The notes under the pieces: generated by a model
Told to the model about the DNA's origin: nothing
What the model saw: the letters and a program-made list of their open reading frames with translations, nothing else
Database searches by the model: none
Source of the DNA: Synechococcus sp. HK05
GTDB taxonomy: Bacteria; Cyanobacteriota; Cyanobacteriia; PCC-6307; Cyanobiaceae
Assembly (NCBI RefSeq): GCF_019104765.1
Contig: NZ_JAHRXJ010000011.1
Coordinates: 372,001-436,000, forward strand
DNA: 64,000 bases
Reading direction: 5' to 3'
Part shown: in pieces, positions 52,540 through 64,000 of the stretch
How positions within the stretch are numbered: the stretch's first letter is position 1
Layout of the letters: every line of letters starts with the position of its first letter
Position numbers and translations under genes: made by a program

Positions 52540-54124
52540 GCTCGGCGGCAACCTGGGCCTCGCTTGAGGCCCGGGGCAGCCGTGTGCCGACGGCCACGGG
52601 GAACACCACTAGAGCAAACAAGGCGGTGATCAACAGCTGACTGGCGTCGCCTCCCGGCAGGAGCCGTTGCGGGCCGCTGATCTCTGCAATCAACACCAGG
52701 CCCCCCAGATACACAAACCACCAGCTGCCGCAGCCGGCATTCAGGCTGCGGCCATGCTTGTGTTGCAGCAGGCCAAACAGCAGCGCTGGCACCACCACCA
52801 GGCCCACGGCTCCCTCCAGGGCGCTGCGGCCGCACCACAGCACCGCCCAACTGGCGGCCACAAAGGTGAGCGGACACAACAGCTTCGCCATGGGCAGGCG
52901 GAATGCGCGTGGGGCGGCGGGCAGCTGTTGGCGCAGTGCCAGCAAACTCACGGGACCCACCGCCAGGGCGATCACCAGCGTGGCCGTGAGGAAGCTCACC
53001 ACTCGCTGCCAGCTCGGACCCCCCAGCAGCATCACCACGCCGATGGCCAGGCTCCAGAACAGCGCGATCGCCGGCACCGCCTGGCGGTTGAGCCGGCCCA
53101 TGGCCTCGGGCAGCAGCCCCAAGCGCCCCATCATCCAGGCCACGCGGGCGGACACTCCCATGTAGGTCATGGCTGTGGCGCCTGGCGAGATCACGGCATC
53201 GCTCAGCAGCAGTGTTGCCACCCAACCCATGCCCAGCCCCATGGCGATGGCCACCAGCAGGCCGCCATGGTTGCTGAGCTGCAGGGAAGCCCAACCCTGG
53301 CTCAGGGCCTGAGGTGGCACCGCCACGAGAAAGCTCAGTTGCAGCAGCAGATAAATCGTCAGCGACACGCCCAGCCCCAAGGCCATGGCCAGGGGCACGT
53401 TGCGCTGGGGGTTGCGCGCTTCTCCCGCCAGATCCATGGCGGTGCGAAACCCCAGCAGGCTGAACAGGATGCCGCCGCCACCGATGGCACTCACCACTCC
53501 GGCCAGCTCGGCTCCCTGGCCTGTGTTGTGCAGCCCGAGATTGCTCCAATGCCCCGCTGTGAGCATCAGGCTCAACGACACCAGTAGCGGGACCACCAGC
53601 TTCCAACTGGTGAGCCCATCGATCCAGCGGGCCAGCCAGCTCACCCCGGCCAGGTTGATCCAGGCCATCAGCACCAGCAACACCATCGCCACTCCCAGCC
53701 CGGCGCTGCTGAGCACCTGCCCCTGGCCCCCATCGGCGGTGAGCCAGGGCAGGCTGCTGGCCAGGTATTGCACCATCGCCAGCACCTCAATCGTGGGGAG
53801 GGTGAGGTAGGCGATCCAGGCGCACCAGCCTCCAATGAAGCCTGCCCAGCGCCCATGGCTGAGCAGGGGGATCTGGGCCAAGGCCCCCGAGCTCGGCACC
53901 AGGGATCCCAGCTCGGCAAACACCAGAGCCAGGCCAAAGGCCATCACGCCTCCGGCCAGCCACGCCAGCAAGCTCGCCGGCCCGGCGAAGCGCGCCGCAT
54001 AGAGCGGAGCGAACAACCATCCGGAGCCGATGGTGCTGGTGACCACCGCCAGGGTGAGGCTGCGCAATCCGAGGCTCCGACGTAGCGCTTCAGGTTGCCG
54101 GGAATCGGACGGGGTTGATGTCAA
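52529..54124 (-). CDS. APC-superfamily amino acid permease
   Basis: A 531-residue protein with about 12-14 hydrophobic segments. N-terminal LRSLTLAVVTSTIGSGWLFAP (about 19-39) is the substrate-site helix of amino acid/polyamine/organocation permeases, followed by FAELGSLVPSSGALAQIP. Substrate unknown. ATG 54124. It lies opposite the urt operon. The 73-base gap to the divergent secreted protein gene must hold both promoters. Confidence 0.88.
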   Translation of the reverse strand: MTSTPSDSRQPEALRRSLGLRSLTLAVVTSTIGSGWLFAPLYAARFAGPASLLAWLAGGVMAFGLALVFAELGSLVPSSGALAQIPLLSHGRWAGFIGGWCAWIAYLTLPTIEVLAMVQYLASSLPWLTADGGQGQVLSSAGLGVAMVLLVLMAWINLAGVSWLARWIDGLTSWKLVVPLLVSLSLMLTAGHWSNLGLHNTGQGAELAGVVSAIGGGGILFSLLGFRTAMDLAGEARNPQRNVPLAMALGLGVSLTIYLLLQLSFLVAVPPQALSQGWASLQLSNHGGLLVAIAMGLGMGWVATLLLSDAVISPGATAMTYMGVSARVAWMMGRLGLLPEAMGRLNRQAVPAIALFWSLAIGVVMLLGGPSWQRVVSFLTATLVIALAVGPVSLLALRQQLPAAPRAFRLPMAKLLCPLTFVAASWAVLWCGRSALEGAVGLVVVPALLFGLLQHKHGRSLNAGCGSWWFVYLGGLVLIAEISGPQRLLPGGDASQLLITALFALVVFPVAVGTRLPRASSEAQVAAELTP

Positions 54125-54197
54125 TCACCGATGGGTCGCTGTACCCACTGTGTGAGATCCAGTGCACAATCGGGGTTGATGTTGATCAACTCTTCTG

Positions 54198-54680
54198 ATG
54201 CCGGTCTCCATGCGCTCCCTTGCCCGCGCTGCTGTGGTCTGCGCCAGTGGTTGCCTGCTCACGGCTGCAGCTCCCGCCTCTGCCCAGAGCTGCCAGTTCC
54301 TGGCTCCCGTGGGTGGTAACGGTGTCACCGACATTGTGACCAAGACGATTAGCCCCGGAAATCCACTGCCCTTCAGCCGCCCCAACTGGAACACCGATTT
54401 CTTCGTGACCCAGCCCTACAGCTCCTACAAGCTGTTCTTCACCGCCAATTCGTCGGTGAGCGCGACGTATCCGATCCAGGGCTACCTCAAGTTCACCGAT
54501 GGCTCGAACCTGCAGGTGGTCAATGACTCACTCACCCCTGGGGTTGGCACTGGCCGTCAGTGGGATGTGCAGGCGGTTCCCGGTAAAACCGTGAGCCAGG
54601 TGAACTTCAAGATCGGTGCCACTGCCGATCAGGCCGCCACCGGGTTTACCTACCGAATCTCTGTGCAGGGCTGCAACTGA
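54198..54680 (+). CDS. Secreted protein of unknown function
   Basis: A 160-residue protein with a clear signal peptide (MRSLARAAVVCASGCLL, then AAAPASA before QSC), so export to periplasm or outside is likely. The mature part is beta-rich and polar (FSRPNWNTDFFV, YPIQGYLKFTDGSNLQVV) with two cysteines, one near each end (QSCQF and VQGCN), that could form a disulfide. No family was recognised. ATG 54198, or ATG 54210 directly before the basic residues. Stands alone, convergent with pabC. Confidence 0.8.
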   Translation: MPVSMRSLARAAVVCASGCLLTAAAPASAQSCQFLAPVGGNGVTDIVTKTISPGNPLPFSRPNWNTDFFVTQPYSSYKLFFTANSSVSATYPIQGYLKFTDGSNLQVVNDSLTPGVGTGRQWDVQAVPGKTVSQVNFKIGATADQAATGFTYRISVQGCN

Positions 54681-54696
54681 GCCTGGCCCTCAGCCG

Positions 54697-55512
54697 CTAA
54701 AGCAAGCTCCGCCACAACGCCTCGGCGTTGGGGTGGGGCGTTAAGGGAATGCCATCCACGCTGCTCAGGGGGCGGCAGCCCAGGCTGTTGATCAGCAGCC
54801 AGCTGTCGCCGCCCTGCGGTTGGGGAGCGAGATTCGCCTCCTGGGCCAGGCCCTGCTCCAGGAGGCGAGCGCGCATCACGCCCGGCAGGCAGCCACTGCT
54901 CAGGGCTGGTGTGAGCCAACGGCCCTGGCGCTGAATCAACAGGTTGGCGGTACTGGCACAGCAGAGCTCGCCGCCGCTGGCCAAGAGCAGGGCCTCATCG
55001 GCACCAGCGCGCTGGGCTTCAAGGCGCGCCTGAACCGCTTGGCCGTAGGCGAAGGTTTTGCAACGGCTCAGCAGGCTGGCGCTGTTGCGGCGCTCTTGGC
55101 GACTCACGATCGCCGTCTGCGGGCTGAAGCTTGGCGTGTGCGGGCTGAGCTGCAGCCAGAAGCGATGTGGATGCTGGCTGTCTGGCAAGGCGATGCCGCG
55201 TCCAGCGCCGTCGCCGCGGCTCCAGTTGAGCCGGAGTGCGCCGCTGCCGTGCTCGAGCCCTGCGCGCACCACGGCTTCGTGGATCAAGGGCTCGAGGGTG
55301 CCGGCCTCCGGCGGGGGCGCCATCGCCAGCAGAGCGGCGCTCTGGTGCCAGCGCTGCAGGTGGGCCTCGAGCAAGCGCGGGCGGCCATCGAGCAGCAGCA
55401 CCGTTTCAAACAGCCCATCGGCCAGCTGCAGGCCGCGATCGCTCAGGGGGAGGCTCAGCTGCGATGGCTCGTCCCACTGCCCGTTGAACCAGGCGATGCT
55501 GCGGGGGGTCAT
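54697..55512 (-). CDS. pabC: Aminodeoxychorismate lyase (class IV aminotransferase)
   Basis: A 271-residue fold-type IV PLP protein. Catalytic lysine is in RCKTFAYGQAV, with DRGLQLADGLFETVLL near the N-terminus and ELCCASTANLLIQ after the middle. Together with the overlapping pabB gene upstream (4-base overlap, 55509-55512) it should make 4-aminobenzoate for folate. A D-amino acid or branched-chain aminotransferase role is possible by family but unlikely by context. Confidence 0.88.
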   Translation of the reverse strand: MTPRSIAWFNGQWDEPSQLSLPLSDRGLQLADGLFETVLLLDGRPRLLEAHLQRWHQSAALLAMAPPPEAGTLEPLIHEAVVRAGLEHGSGALRLNWSRGDGAGRGIALPDSQHPHRFWLQLSPHTPSFSPQTAIVSRQERRNSASLLSRCKTFAYGQAVQARLEAQRAGADEALLLASGGELCCASTANLLIQRQGRWLTPALSSGCLPGVMRARLLEQGLAQEANLAPQPQGGDSWLLINSLGCRPLSSVDGIPLTPHPNAEALWRSLL

Positions 55513-56831
55513 GCCAAAGCCTCCAGCAGGGGATTGAGCTTCCAGCCCAGCTCGCTGGCTTCGGCGCTGGGGTCGGAATCGGCCACGATGCCGCAGCCGG
55601 CGTGGCCGCGCAGATGGTTCTGCTGCAGCAACAAGGTGCGAATCAGGATGCTGCTATCGAAGCTGCCATCGAAATCGCGGCGGATCAGCGAGCCGCAGTA
55701 GGGGCCGCGGGCCACGGGTTCCAGTTCCGCCAGGCGCTGGCAGGCCCGCAGTTTCGGCGCGCCACTGATCGAGCCCCCCGGCCATCCCGCCCGCAGCAGA
55801 TCCACCCAGGTCCGATCGGGCCGCAATTGGCCGCACACCACCGAGGTGAGGTGGTGCACCTGGGCGTAGCTCTCGAGTCCCACCAATTGCGGCACATGGA
55901 TCGAGCCCGGCAGGCAGGAGCGGCCCAGATCGTTGCGCAGCAAATCCACGATCATCACGTTCTCGGCGCGGTCTTTGCCGCTGCAAACCAGCTCCGCCGC
56001 CGCATCGGCATCCCGTTGCGGATCGTTGTGTCTGGGCCGGGTGCCCTTGATCGGCCGGGTTTCCACGTGCCCTTCGGCGCTCACCTGCAGGAAGCGCTCA
56101 GGAGAGGCGGAGATCACCGCTTCTCCCGCGGCGGCGCCGGCGGCCACTACCAAGCCCGCAAAGGGGGCGGGGCAGCGCTGGCGCAGCCGCTGAAACAAGG
56201 CCAGCCCCGTGTGGGGCGCCATGGCGGGCAGGTGGGTGCTGCAGCAGGCCGTGAGGTTGGCCTGAAACAGATCACCACTGGCGATCAGCGCGCGGATCTG
56301 TTCCACGCCGCGGCTGAACGCCTGCAGATCGGTGTGCCAGTGCCAGCGCTCTGGAGCCACGGCTGGAGCTGCCAGCTCACCTGCCGTCTCATGAGCCGGG
56401 AGGCTCTCCAGCCAGTGGGCCATCGCCTGCAGCCGACTGGGATCCTGCCCCTCCAGCCAGAGCTGCTGCTCCACCAGGTCAAAGCGCAGCACGGGATCGT
56501 GGCGGGCGATCCAGAGGCTGGCCATGGAATCGGTTTTCCAGGGGTTGCCGGGTTCCACCCAGGCGGCGGCTTCGTAGCTGAGCCAGCCGCACCAATGGCC
56601 CGGGCCCAGATCCGCCAAGGCTGCAAAGGGATCGCTCGCGCCGGCATCGCCGGGCAGTCCGCGGCAGCAGCGTTGCTCCAGCGGATCAACGGCCAAGGTG
56701 GCCCAGCGCCCCAGGTCGGTGCCGTCGCCGTCGAGCCAGATCAAGCCGGCGTGGCCCCAGTGTTCGGCCAGCAAGGGCGCCAGGTTGGCCGGTGAACGCC
56801 AGGCCACCGGCACGCGCGTGCAACCCGGCAT
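55509..56831 (-). CDS. pabB: Aminodeoxychorismate synthase component I
   Basis: A 440-residue chorismate-binding enzyme. It has SGDLFQANLTAC, PIKGTRPR, MIVDLLRNDLGRSC, GGSISGAPKLRAC and GPYCGSLI, the PabB/TrpE catalytic region. PIKGTRPR with lysine (where TrpE has alanine) favours PabB. ATG 56831 overlaps the queC stop (TGATG); the longer frame to 56933 lies inside queC. The pabC gene follows with overlap. Confidence 0.92.
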   Translation of the reverse strand: MPGCTRVPVAWRSPANLAPLLAEHWGHAGLIWLDGDGTDLGRWATLAVDPLEQRCCRGLPGDAGASDPFAALADLGPGHWCGWLSYEAAAWVEPGNPWKTDSMASLWIARHDPVLRFDLVEQQLWLEGQDPSRLQAMAHWLESLPAHETAGELAAPAVAPERWHWHTDLQAFSRGVEQIRALIASGDLFQANLTACCSTHLPAMAPHTGLALFQRLRQRCPAPFAGLVVAAGAAAGEAVISASPERFLQVSAEGHVETRPIKGTRPRHNDPQRDADAAAELVCSGKDRAENVMIVDLLRNDLGRSCLPGSIHVPQLVGLESYAQVHHLTSVVCGQLRPDRTWVDLLRAGWPGGSISGAPKLRACQRLAELEPVARGPYCGSLIRRDFDGSFDSSILIRTLLLQQNHLRGHAGCGIVADSDPSAEASELGWKLNPLLEALA

Positions 56832-57496
56832 CAGCGGCTGGTCAGGTCGGGCCGGCCGGCTTCGATCAAGGCGGCATCGCGGATGCGGCAGCTGTCGCAC
56901 ACGCCGCAGGGTTGCTCGCCGCCGCTGTAGCAACTCCAGGTGTCGGCGATGGGCACCCCCAGCCGCAGGGCCTCCTGCACGATCTTCGTTTTGCTCCAGG
57001 TCACCAGCGGAGCCCAGAGGCGGCTGCCGTGCCTCTCCCGGCCAGCCTTGCTGGCGAGATCCGCCAGCCGCTGAAAGGCCTCCAGGTAATCGGGCCGGCA
57101 GTCGGGATAACCGGAGTAATCCACTGCATTCACCCCCAGCACCAGCCGCTCGGCGCCGCGCGCCTCCGCCAGGCTCAGGCCGATGGCGATGAACACCGTG
57201 TTGCGGCCTGGCACATAGGTGCTGGGGATCACATCGGTCTGCACCCCATCGCTGGGTACGGCCATGCGGCTGTCGGTGAGGGCCGAGCCGCCCCAGGCGG
57301 CCAGGTTCACGCTGATGGTGTGGTGCTCTGCTAGGCCGAGCTGCGCGGCAATGCGTGCTGCTGCTTCCAGTTCGCGCCGATGGCGCTGGCCGTAATCAAA
57401 GGAGAGGCCGATCACGCGCTGCCCGTCTTCCATGGCGAGGGCTGCGGCGGTGGCGGAATCGAGACCGCCGGAGAGCAGGGCAATGGCGGTGGACAA
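56831..57496 (-). CDS. queC: 7-cyano-7-deazaguanine synthase
   Basis: A 221-residue protein with the ATP pyrophosphatase loop [17 protein letters not shown] (about 5-21) and the four zinc-binding cysteines in [15 protein letters not shown]. It converts carboxy-deazaguanine to preQ0 for queuosine. The start is TTG 57496, the only usable codon before the loop. queE lies 47 bases upstream on the same strand. Confidence 0.96.
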   Translation of the reverse strand: MSTAIALLSGGLDSATAAALAMEDGQRVIGLSFDYGQRHRRELEAAARIAAQLGLAEHHTISVNLAAWGGSALTDSRMAVPSDGVQTDVIPSTYVPGRNTVFIAIGLSLAEARGAERLVLGVNAVDYSGYPDCRPDYLEAFQRLADLASKAGRERHGSRLWAPLVTWSKTKIVQEALRLGVPIADTWSCYSGGEQPCGVCDSCRIRDAALIEAGRPDLTSR

Positions 57497-57543
57497 AGCG
57501 GTGGATCAGGCGCCGAAACCATGATGCCGAGCGGCGTGCCCCC

Positions 57544-59864
<2,321 letters not shown>

Positions 59865-59900
59865 TCAATGTACCGGCCGGCTCCTGGAGCCTCCAGGTGA

Positions 59901-61073
59901 TCAGTCCCCGGGCTGGTCGCGGTCGATGCTGCGCATGTAGTCCTGCACCCGGCAGCGGCGCTGGGGCTGGCGCAGTTTGAGCAGGGCGCGGGATTCGATC
60001 TGGCGCACCCGCTCGCGGGAGAGGTGCAGGTCTTCGCCGATCTGGGAGAGGGTCTGGGGAGTGTCGTCTTCCAGGCCGTAGCGCAGCCGGATCACGGCGG
60101 CCTCCCTGCTGGTGAGCTCCTCCAGCAGCGCCTCCAGGTCATCGTGCAGGGCCTCGCGGGTGAGTTCCTGCTCTGGGGTGGCGTGGCTGTCTTCGAGCAG
60201 ATCGCCGAGTTGGGTGTCCTGCTCGCGGCCCACCCGCGTGTCGAGTGACACCGAGCGCGGCACCCGCATCAGCGTGAGCCGTACCACCTCCTCACTGAGG
60301 CCCAGCTCGCGGGCCAGGTCGCTCACGGAGGCAAGCCGTCCGTGTTCGGTGGCGATTTGGCGTTGGGCCTTTTTGATCCGGTTGAGCTTCTCGGTGACGT
60401 GCACCGGCAGCCGGATCGTGCGGCTCTGGGTGGCGATGGCGCGGGTGATGCCCTGGCGGATCCACCAGTAGGCGTAGGTGCTGAAACGGAAGCCGCGGGT
60501 GGGGTCGTATTTCTCCACGGCGCGCTCGAGCCCAAGGGTGCCTTCCTGCACCAGATCGAGCAGCTCCATGCCCCGCTGCTGATACTTCTTGGCCACGGCC
60601 ACCACCAGGCGCAGGTTGGCCTGGATCATCCGGTCGCGGGCGCGGCGACCGTGATGCAGCGCTTGCTTCAGCTCGGCCACGCTCAGACCGCTGCGCACGG
60701 CCCAGGCCTCATGGTGTTGACGCAGCCGCTCCCGCAGCTGCGGCACCGTGCAGCCCAGGTGCTCGGCCCACTGCTGCACGGCTGGCCAGTGCCCCAGTTG
60801 CGAGGCCAGCCGCTGCCGATCGTCTTCCAGGGCGATCAGATCCGCTAGCTCGCCCGCCGTGGCCGCCAGGCGCTTGCGCTCGCGCAGCAGGCGTTCCCGG
60901 CGTTGCACCTGGCGGGCCAGGGTGAGCTCCTCCTCATGGCTGAGCAGATCCACCCGACCGATGTCCTGCAGGTAGAGCCGCACCAGATCGGTGCTGCCGC
61001 GCCGGCTGCCGGATGAGGGTTTGGGGCTGGGAGGGCCCTTCGACACAGGCTTCGCCCGCAACAGCCCTCTCAC
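59901..61073 (-). CDS. RNA polymerase sigma-70 factor, group 2 type
   Basis: A 390-residue sigma factor. Region 1.2 is DLVRLYLQDIGRVDLLSHEEE (in parts, about 29-49). An insert of roughly 70 residues, rich in Arg and Leu, separates it from region 2 (RDRMIQANLRLVVAVAKKY, YWWIRQGITRAI). Region 4.2 is HLSRERVRQIESRALLKL. It is longer than the sigma at 10585 owing to this insert. An alternative (group 2) factor is inferred because region 1.1 is absent, although which one (SigB, C, D or E) cannot be settled here. ATG 61073. Confidence 0.94.
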   Translation of the reverse strand: MRGLLRAKPVSKGPPSPKPSSGSRRGSTDLVRLYLQDIGRVDLLSHEEELTLARQVQRRERLLRERKRLAATAGELADLIALEDDRQRLASQLGHWPAVQQWAEHLGCTVPQLRERLRQHHEAWAVRSGLSVAELKQALHHGRRARDRMIQANLRLVVAVAKKYQQRGMELLDLVQEGTLGLERAVEKYDPTRGFRFSTYAYWWIRQGITRAIATQSRTIRLPVHVTEKLNRIKKAQRQIATEHGRLASVSDLARELGLSEEVVRLTLMRVPRSVSLDTRVGREQDTQLGDLLEDSHATPEQELTREALHDDLEALLEELTSREAAVIRLRYGLEDDTPQTLSQIGEDLHLSRERVRQIESRALLKLRQPQRRCRVQDYMRSIDRDQPGD

Positions 61074-61145
61074 AATCGAGTCTCAATTAAGACCCGCCCT
61101 CAAATCACGCGTTTCTGTTCGGGATTGCTCGCGTGGGCGAGGCGC

Positions 61146-62975
61146 TCAGGCCTCGGTCTCCTCCTCCACCCAGGTGCTCGCCACATGCAGTTCCTCGAGT
61201 TGCTTGGTGGCCACGCCGCCGGGGGCGCCGGTCATCAGGCAGCGGGCCTGCTGGGTCTTGGGGAAGGCGATGGTGTCGCGGATTGACTCCTCACCGGCCA
61301 GCAGCATCACCATCCGGTCGATGCCGAAGGCCAGTCCGCCGTGGGGTGGCGCACCCATGTCGAGCGCTTCCATCAGGAAGCCGAACTGTTGGTTGGCTTC
61401 CTCCAGCGGCAGGCCGATGGTCTGCAGCACCTGGCGCTGCAGGGCCGAATCGTGGATGCGCAGCGAGCCGCCGCCCAGCTCGAGGCCGTTGAGCACCAGG
61501 TCGTAGGCCTGGGCGCGGGCCGTGGGCAGGGTGTTGGCCCAGGCGGCTGCGTCGCTGCCGAGGTCGCCTGTGTTGGGGGCGCAGAAGGGGTGGTGCAGCG
61601 CCTCAAGCCGGTTCTCGTCGGCGTTGAATTCGAACATCGGGAAATCCACCACCCAGAGGAAGTTCCAGCTGTCGTTTTCGCTGTCGGGCTTCACCATGCC
61701 CAGCTCGCGGGCCAGGTACTGGCGCACGCGATCCAGGGCTTTGTTCACCGTGGCGGTGTCGCCGGCGCCGAACAGGATCAAGGTGCCGGGCTCAGCGCCG
61801 GTGCGCTGGAGCAGCTCGGCCTTCTTCTCCTCCGAGAGGTTGTCTTTGATGGCGCCGATGGTGTCGATCTCGCCGCCTTCGCGCACGCGGATGAAGGCGA
61901 GGCCGCCGGCGCCGGCTTTCTGGGCCTCGCTGAACACATCACCGCCGGGCTTGATGCGCACATTGCTCACGGCGTCGTTGCCGCCGGGCACGGCGATGCA
62001 CTTCACCGAGCCGCCGGCGGCTACGGCGCCTGAAAACACCTTGAAGCCCATGTCGGCCACCAGGTCGCTCACGTTGGTGAGCTCCATGCCGTAGCGGGTG
62101 TCGGGGCGATCGGTGCCGTAGCGCTCCATGGCGTCATGCCAGGTGAGGCGCGGGAAGGGGCGAGGCAGGTCCACCCCTTTCACCGTCTTCCAGATGGAGG
62201 CGATCAGGGCTTCGTTGAGCTCCAGGATCTGCTCCTGATCCATGAAGCTCATCTCCATGTCCAGCTGGGTGAATTCCGGCTGGCGATCGGCGCGCAGGTC
62301 TTCGTCGCGGAAGCAGCGGGCCACTTGGTAGTAGCGCTCGATGCCGCCCACCATCAGCAGCTGCTTGAACAGCTGGGGCGACTGGGGCAGGGCGAACCAT
62401 TCACCGCCGCACACGCGCGACGGCACCAGGTAGTCGCGGGCGCCTTCGGGGGTGGAGCGGGTGAGCACCGGGGTTTCCACCTCGATGAAGCCCTGGTCTT
62501 CGAGGAAACGGCGAGCCGCCTGAATCGTCTGAGCCCGCAGGCGCAGATTGCTGTTCATGCGCTCGCGGCGCAGATCGAGGTAGCGATGGCGCAGCCGCAG
62601 CTCCTCGCGGGTGTTCTCCTCGTCGTGCACCGACACGGCAAAGGGCAGGTTGCCCTTCACGCTGTTGAGCACCGTGATGGCGCTGGCCAGCACTTCCACG
62701 TGGCCGGTGGCCAGCTTTTCGTTGATGGCGTCGGCCGGGCGCTCACGCACCTTGCCCTCCACCTGGATCACCGTTTCGTTGCGCAGGTGTTCCGCCACGG
62801 CGAACATCGCGGCGCCGTTGTCGGGGTCCACCGTGATCTGCACCGTGCCGCTGCGGTCGCGCAGGTCGATGAAGATCACCCCGCCGTGATCGCGGCTGCG
62901 GTCCACCCAGCCGCACAGCTGCACGGCCTGGCCGGTGGCATCGGGGCGCAGGTCGCCGCATCCGTGGCTGCGCAT
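61146..62975 (-). CDS. aspS: Aspartyl-tRNA synthetase, bacterial type
   Basis: A 609-residue class II synthetase. It has an N-terminal OB anticodon domain ([23 protein letters not shown], in parts), motif 1 ([17 protein letters not shown]), motif 2 ([19 protein letters not shown]), the GAD insertion (about residues 290-420) and motif 3 ([14 protein letters not shown]). It charges tRNA-Asp; whether it also charges tRNA-Asn cannot be read here. ATG 62975. The gcvT gene lies upstream on the same strand. Confidence 0.98.
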   Translation of the reverse strand: MRSHGCGDLRPDATGQAVQLCGWVDRSRDHGGVIFIDLRDRSGTVQITVDPDNGAAMFAVAEHLRNETVIQVEGKVRERPADAINEKLATGHVEVLASAITVLNSVKGNLPFAVSVHDEENTREELRLRHRYLDLRRERMNSNLRLRAQTIQAARRFLEDQGFIEVETPVLTRSTPEGARDYLVPSRVCGGEWFALPQSPQLFKQLLMVGGIERYYQVARCFRDEDLRADRQPEFTQLDMEMSFMDQEQILELNEALIASIWKTVKGVDLPRPFPRLTWHDAMERYGTDRPDTRYGMELTNVSDLVADMGFKVFSGAVAAGGSVKCIAVPGGNDAVSNVRIKPGGDVFSEAQKAGAGGLAFIRVREGGEIDTIGAIKDNLSEEKKAELLQRTGAEPGTLILFGAGDTATVNKALDRVRQYLARELGMVKPDSENDSWNFLWVVDFPMFEFNADENRLEALHHPFCAPNTGDLGSDAAAWANTLPTARAQAYDLVLNGLELGGGSLRIHDSALQRQVLQTIGLPLEEANQQFGFLMEALDMGAPPHGGLAFGIDRMVMLLAGEESIRDTIAFPKTQQARCLMTGAPGGVATKQLEELHVASTWVEEETEA

Positions 62976-63036
62976 GCTGAGGAGGGAAACGCAATCGGCG
63001 ATTGTCCCATTAGGGCGGCTGGCTGAGTGGTCGTCT

Positions 63037-64000
63037 TCAGCGCCGATAGAACGGTCGCTTCACCACTAGGGCAGGCTCGGCTTTGCCGCGAATCTCCACG
63101 GTCAGCGGGTTGCCCACGCGGGCGGCAGAGGCTGGCACCAGAGCCAGGGCAATGCCCGCCTCAAGGCTGGGAGACCAGCCACCGCTGGTGATAGTGCCGA
63201 TTGGGGCGCTCCCTGCTTCTGCCCCACTCGCCAGCACCGGATAGCCGTGGCGGGGGATGGCGCGGCCCTGCAGCTGTAGCCCCACCAGGCGGCGCTGCAC
63301 CCCGTCGCGCGTCTGCTGCTCCAACACCTCACGCCCCACGAAGGGTTTGGGCATCTCCAGGTGCACCAGCCAGCCCAGGCCCGCTTCCAGGGGTGAGGTG
63401 GAGGCATCCATATCGCTGCCATAGAGATGCATGGCAGCTTCCAGGCGCAGTGTGTCGCGGGCGCCAAGGCCGCAGGGCTGAATGCCCCGCTCCAGGCAAT
63501 GGCTCCAGAAGGTCAGCCCGGGCTCGCGCTCCAGCAGCAGCTCGAAGCCGTCTTCCCCGGTGTAGCCGGTGCGGGCCACGAAGGCTTCACCGATGCCGGG
63601 GAGGGTCAGCGGGCGATGGCCGAAGCGGGGCAGGCCCGCCAGGGAGCTACCGCTCATGGCCTCCAGTTGCCTGGCGGCTTCCGGCCCCTGGAGGGCCACG
63701 AGCACCCCATCCCCCTTGTGGTCGGCCACGCGGATTCCCGCGGGCTCCAGCTGGCTGCGGATCCAGGCGGTGTCGGCCGCGGCGCAGGCCGCGTTGATCA
63801 CCAGCAACAGGTCATGGGCCTGGGCAGCCTCATCCCAGCCACGGTCGTACACGATCAGGTCGTCGCGGATGCCGCCCTGCTCGTTCAGTAGCACCGTGTA
63901 GCAGGCCTCACCAGGGCCGATGCGGAACAGATCGGTGGGCACCAGGCCTTGCAGCACGTCTTTGGCGCCGGGGCCGCTGAGGCGCAGCACCCCCATGTGG
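63037..64000 (-). CDS. gcvT: Glycine cleavage system T protein, 5' end beyond the window
   Basis: At least 321 residues are visible. The frame is open at the window edge and the missing N-terminus should hold the FAGWEMP-type opening. Visible family features are [16 protein letters not shown] (about residues 3-18 of the visible part), [47 protein letters not shown] and [19 protein letters not shown]. It transfers the methylene group of glycine to tetrahydrofolate, important in photorespiration. aspS lies 61 bases downstream on the same strand. Confidence 0.95.
   Translation of the reverse strand, partial: HMGVLRLSGPGAKDVLQGLVPTDLFRIGPGEACYTVLLNEQGGIRDDLIVYDRGWDEAAQAHDLLLVINAACAAADTAWIRSQLEPAGIRVADHKGDGVLVALQGPEAARQLEAMSGSSLAGLPRFGHRPLTLPGIGEAFVARTGYTGEDGFELLLEREPGLTFWSHCLERGIQPCGLGARDTLRLEAAMHLYGSDMDASTSPLEAGLGWLVHLEMPKPFVGREVLEQQTRDGVQRRLVGLQLQGRAIPRHGYPVLASGAEAGSAPIGTITSGGWSPSLEAGIALALVPASAARVGNPLTVEIRGKAEPALVVKRPFYRR

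Noticed and set aside
63014-63032. tRNA-like stretch (GGCTGAGTGGTC) before gcvT, like a tRNA-Ser/Leu D-arm
   Set aside because: No matching anticodon arm, T-arm or acceptor stem follows; the sequence runs into the gcvT stop region.

Overview
The window is a GC-rich, gene-dense stretch of a unicellular picocyanobacterial chromosome, most likely Synechococcus or Cyanobium. This is an inference from content: a ferredoxin-type assimilatory nitrate reductase (NarB) with a single-protein MFS nitrate permease, ferredoxin-nitrite reductase, cyanase, urease with a UrtABCDE urea transporter, phytol kinase and two group-2 type sigma factors. No rRNA, tRNA, insertion sequence, prophage or CRISPR array was seen.

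Layout. 1-15156: mixed housekeeping. A truncated O-antigen-ligase-like gene, a radical SAM protein, a beta-helix protein, a ClC transporter, acnB, a class I DAHP synthase, a small unknown gene behind a perfect CIRCE operator, phytol kinase, a sigma factor, ppk1 and an MFS transporter. 15496-21009: molybdenum cofactor genes (moaC, moeA, moaE, moaD, moaB, moaA, mobA) interrupted by an MNT/HEPN pair. 21307-34499: nitrate, nitrite and cyanate assimilation (nrtP, narB, narM-like, a TrpD2-like gene, cynS, a HEAT protein, a FocA/NirC transporter, nirA) and siroheme genes (a CbiX/SirB-type chelatase, cobA), with several small unknown genes. 34862-40308: a four-gene operon (circularly permuted ATP-grasp, alpha-E, transglutaminase-like, DUF2126) of the predicted amidoligase type, product unknown. 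40804-52539: urease ureDABC on the minus strand, ureEF, an orphan substrate-binding protein and ureG on the plus strand, then urtABCDE. 52529-64000: APC permease, a secreted protein, pabC, pabB, queC, queE, pyrG, a second sigma factor, aspS and the 3' part of gcvT.

How they work together. NrtP imports nitrate. NarB, carrying bis-MGD made by the adjacent moa/mob genes, reduces it to nitrite. NirA, carrying siroheme made by cobA and the neighbouring chelatase, reduces nitrite to ammonium. CynS and urease with UrtABCDE feed in cyanate and urea nitrogen. GTA-N8-TAC boxes (the NtcA consensus) or close variants lie before several of these genes.

The items most worth a second look are the CIRCE operator in front of an unrecognised 110-aa gene with no chaperone gene nearby, the amidoligase/transglutaminase operon with an NtcA-like box at 22 bp from a possible -10, the substrate-binding protein inserted between ureF and ureG, the hairpin terminator between urtA and urtB, and a 44-codon ORF between nirA and the nitrite transporter gene. 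All calls are from reading the sequence; no database search was run.
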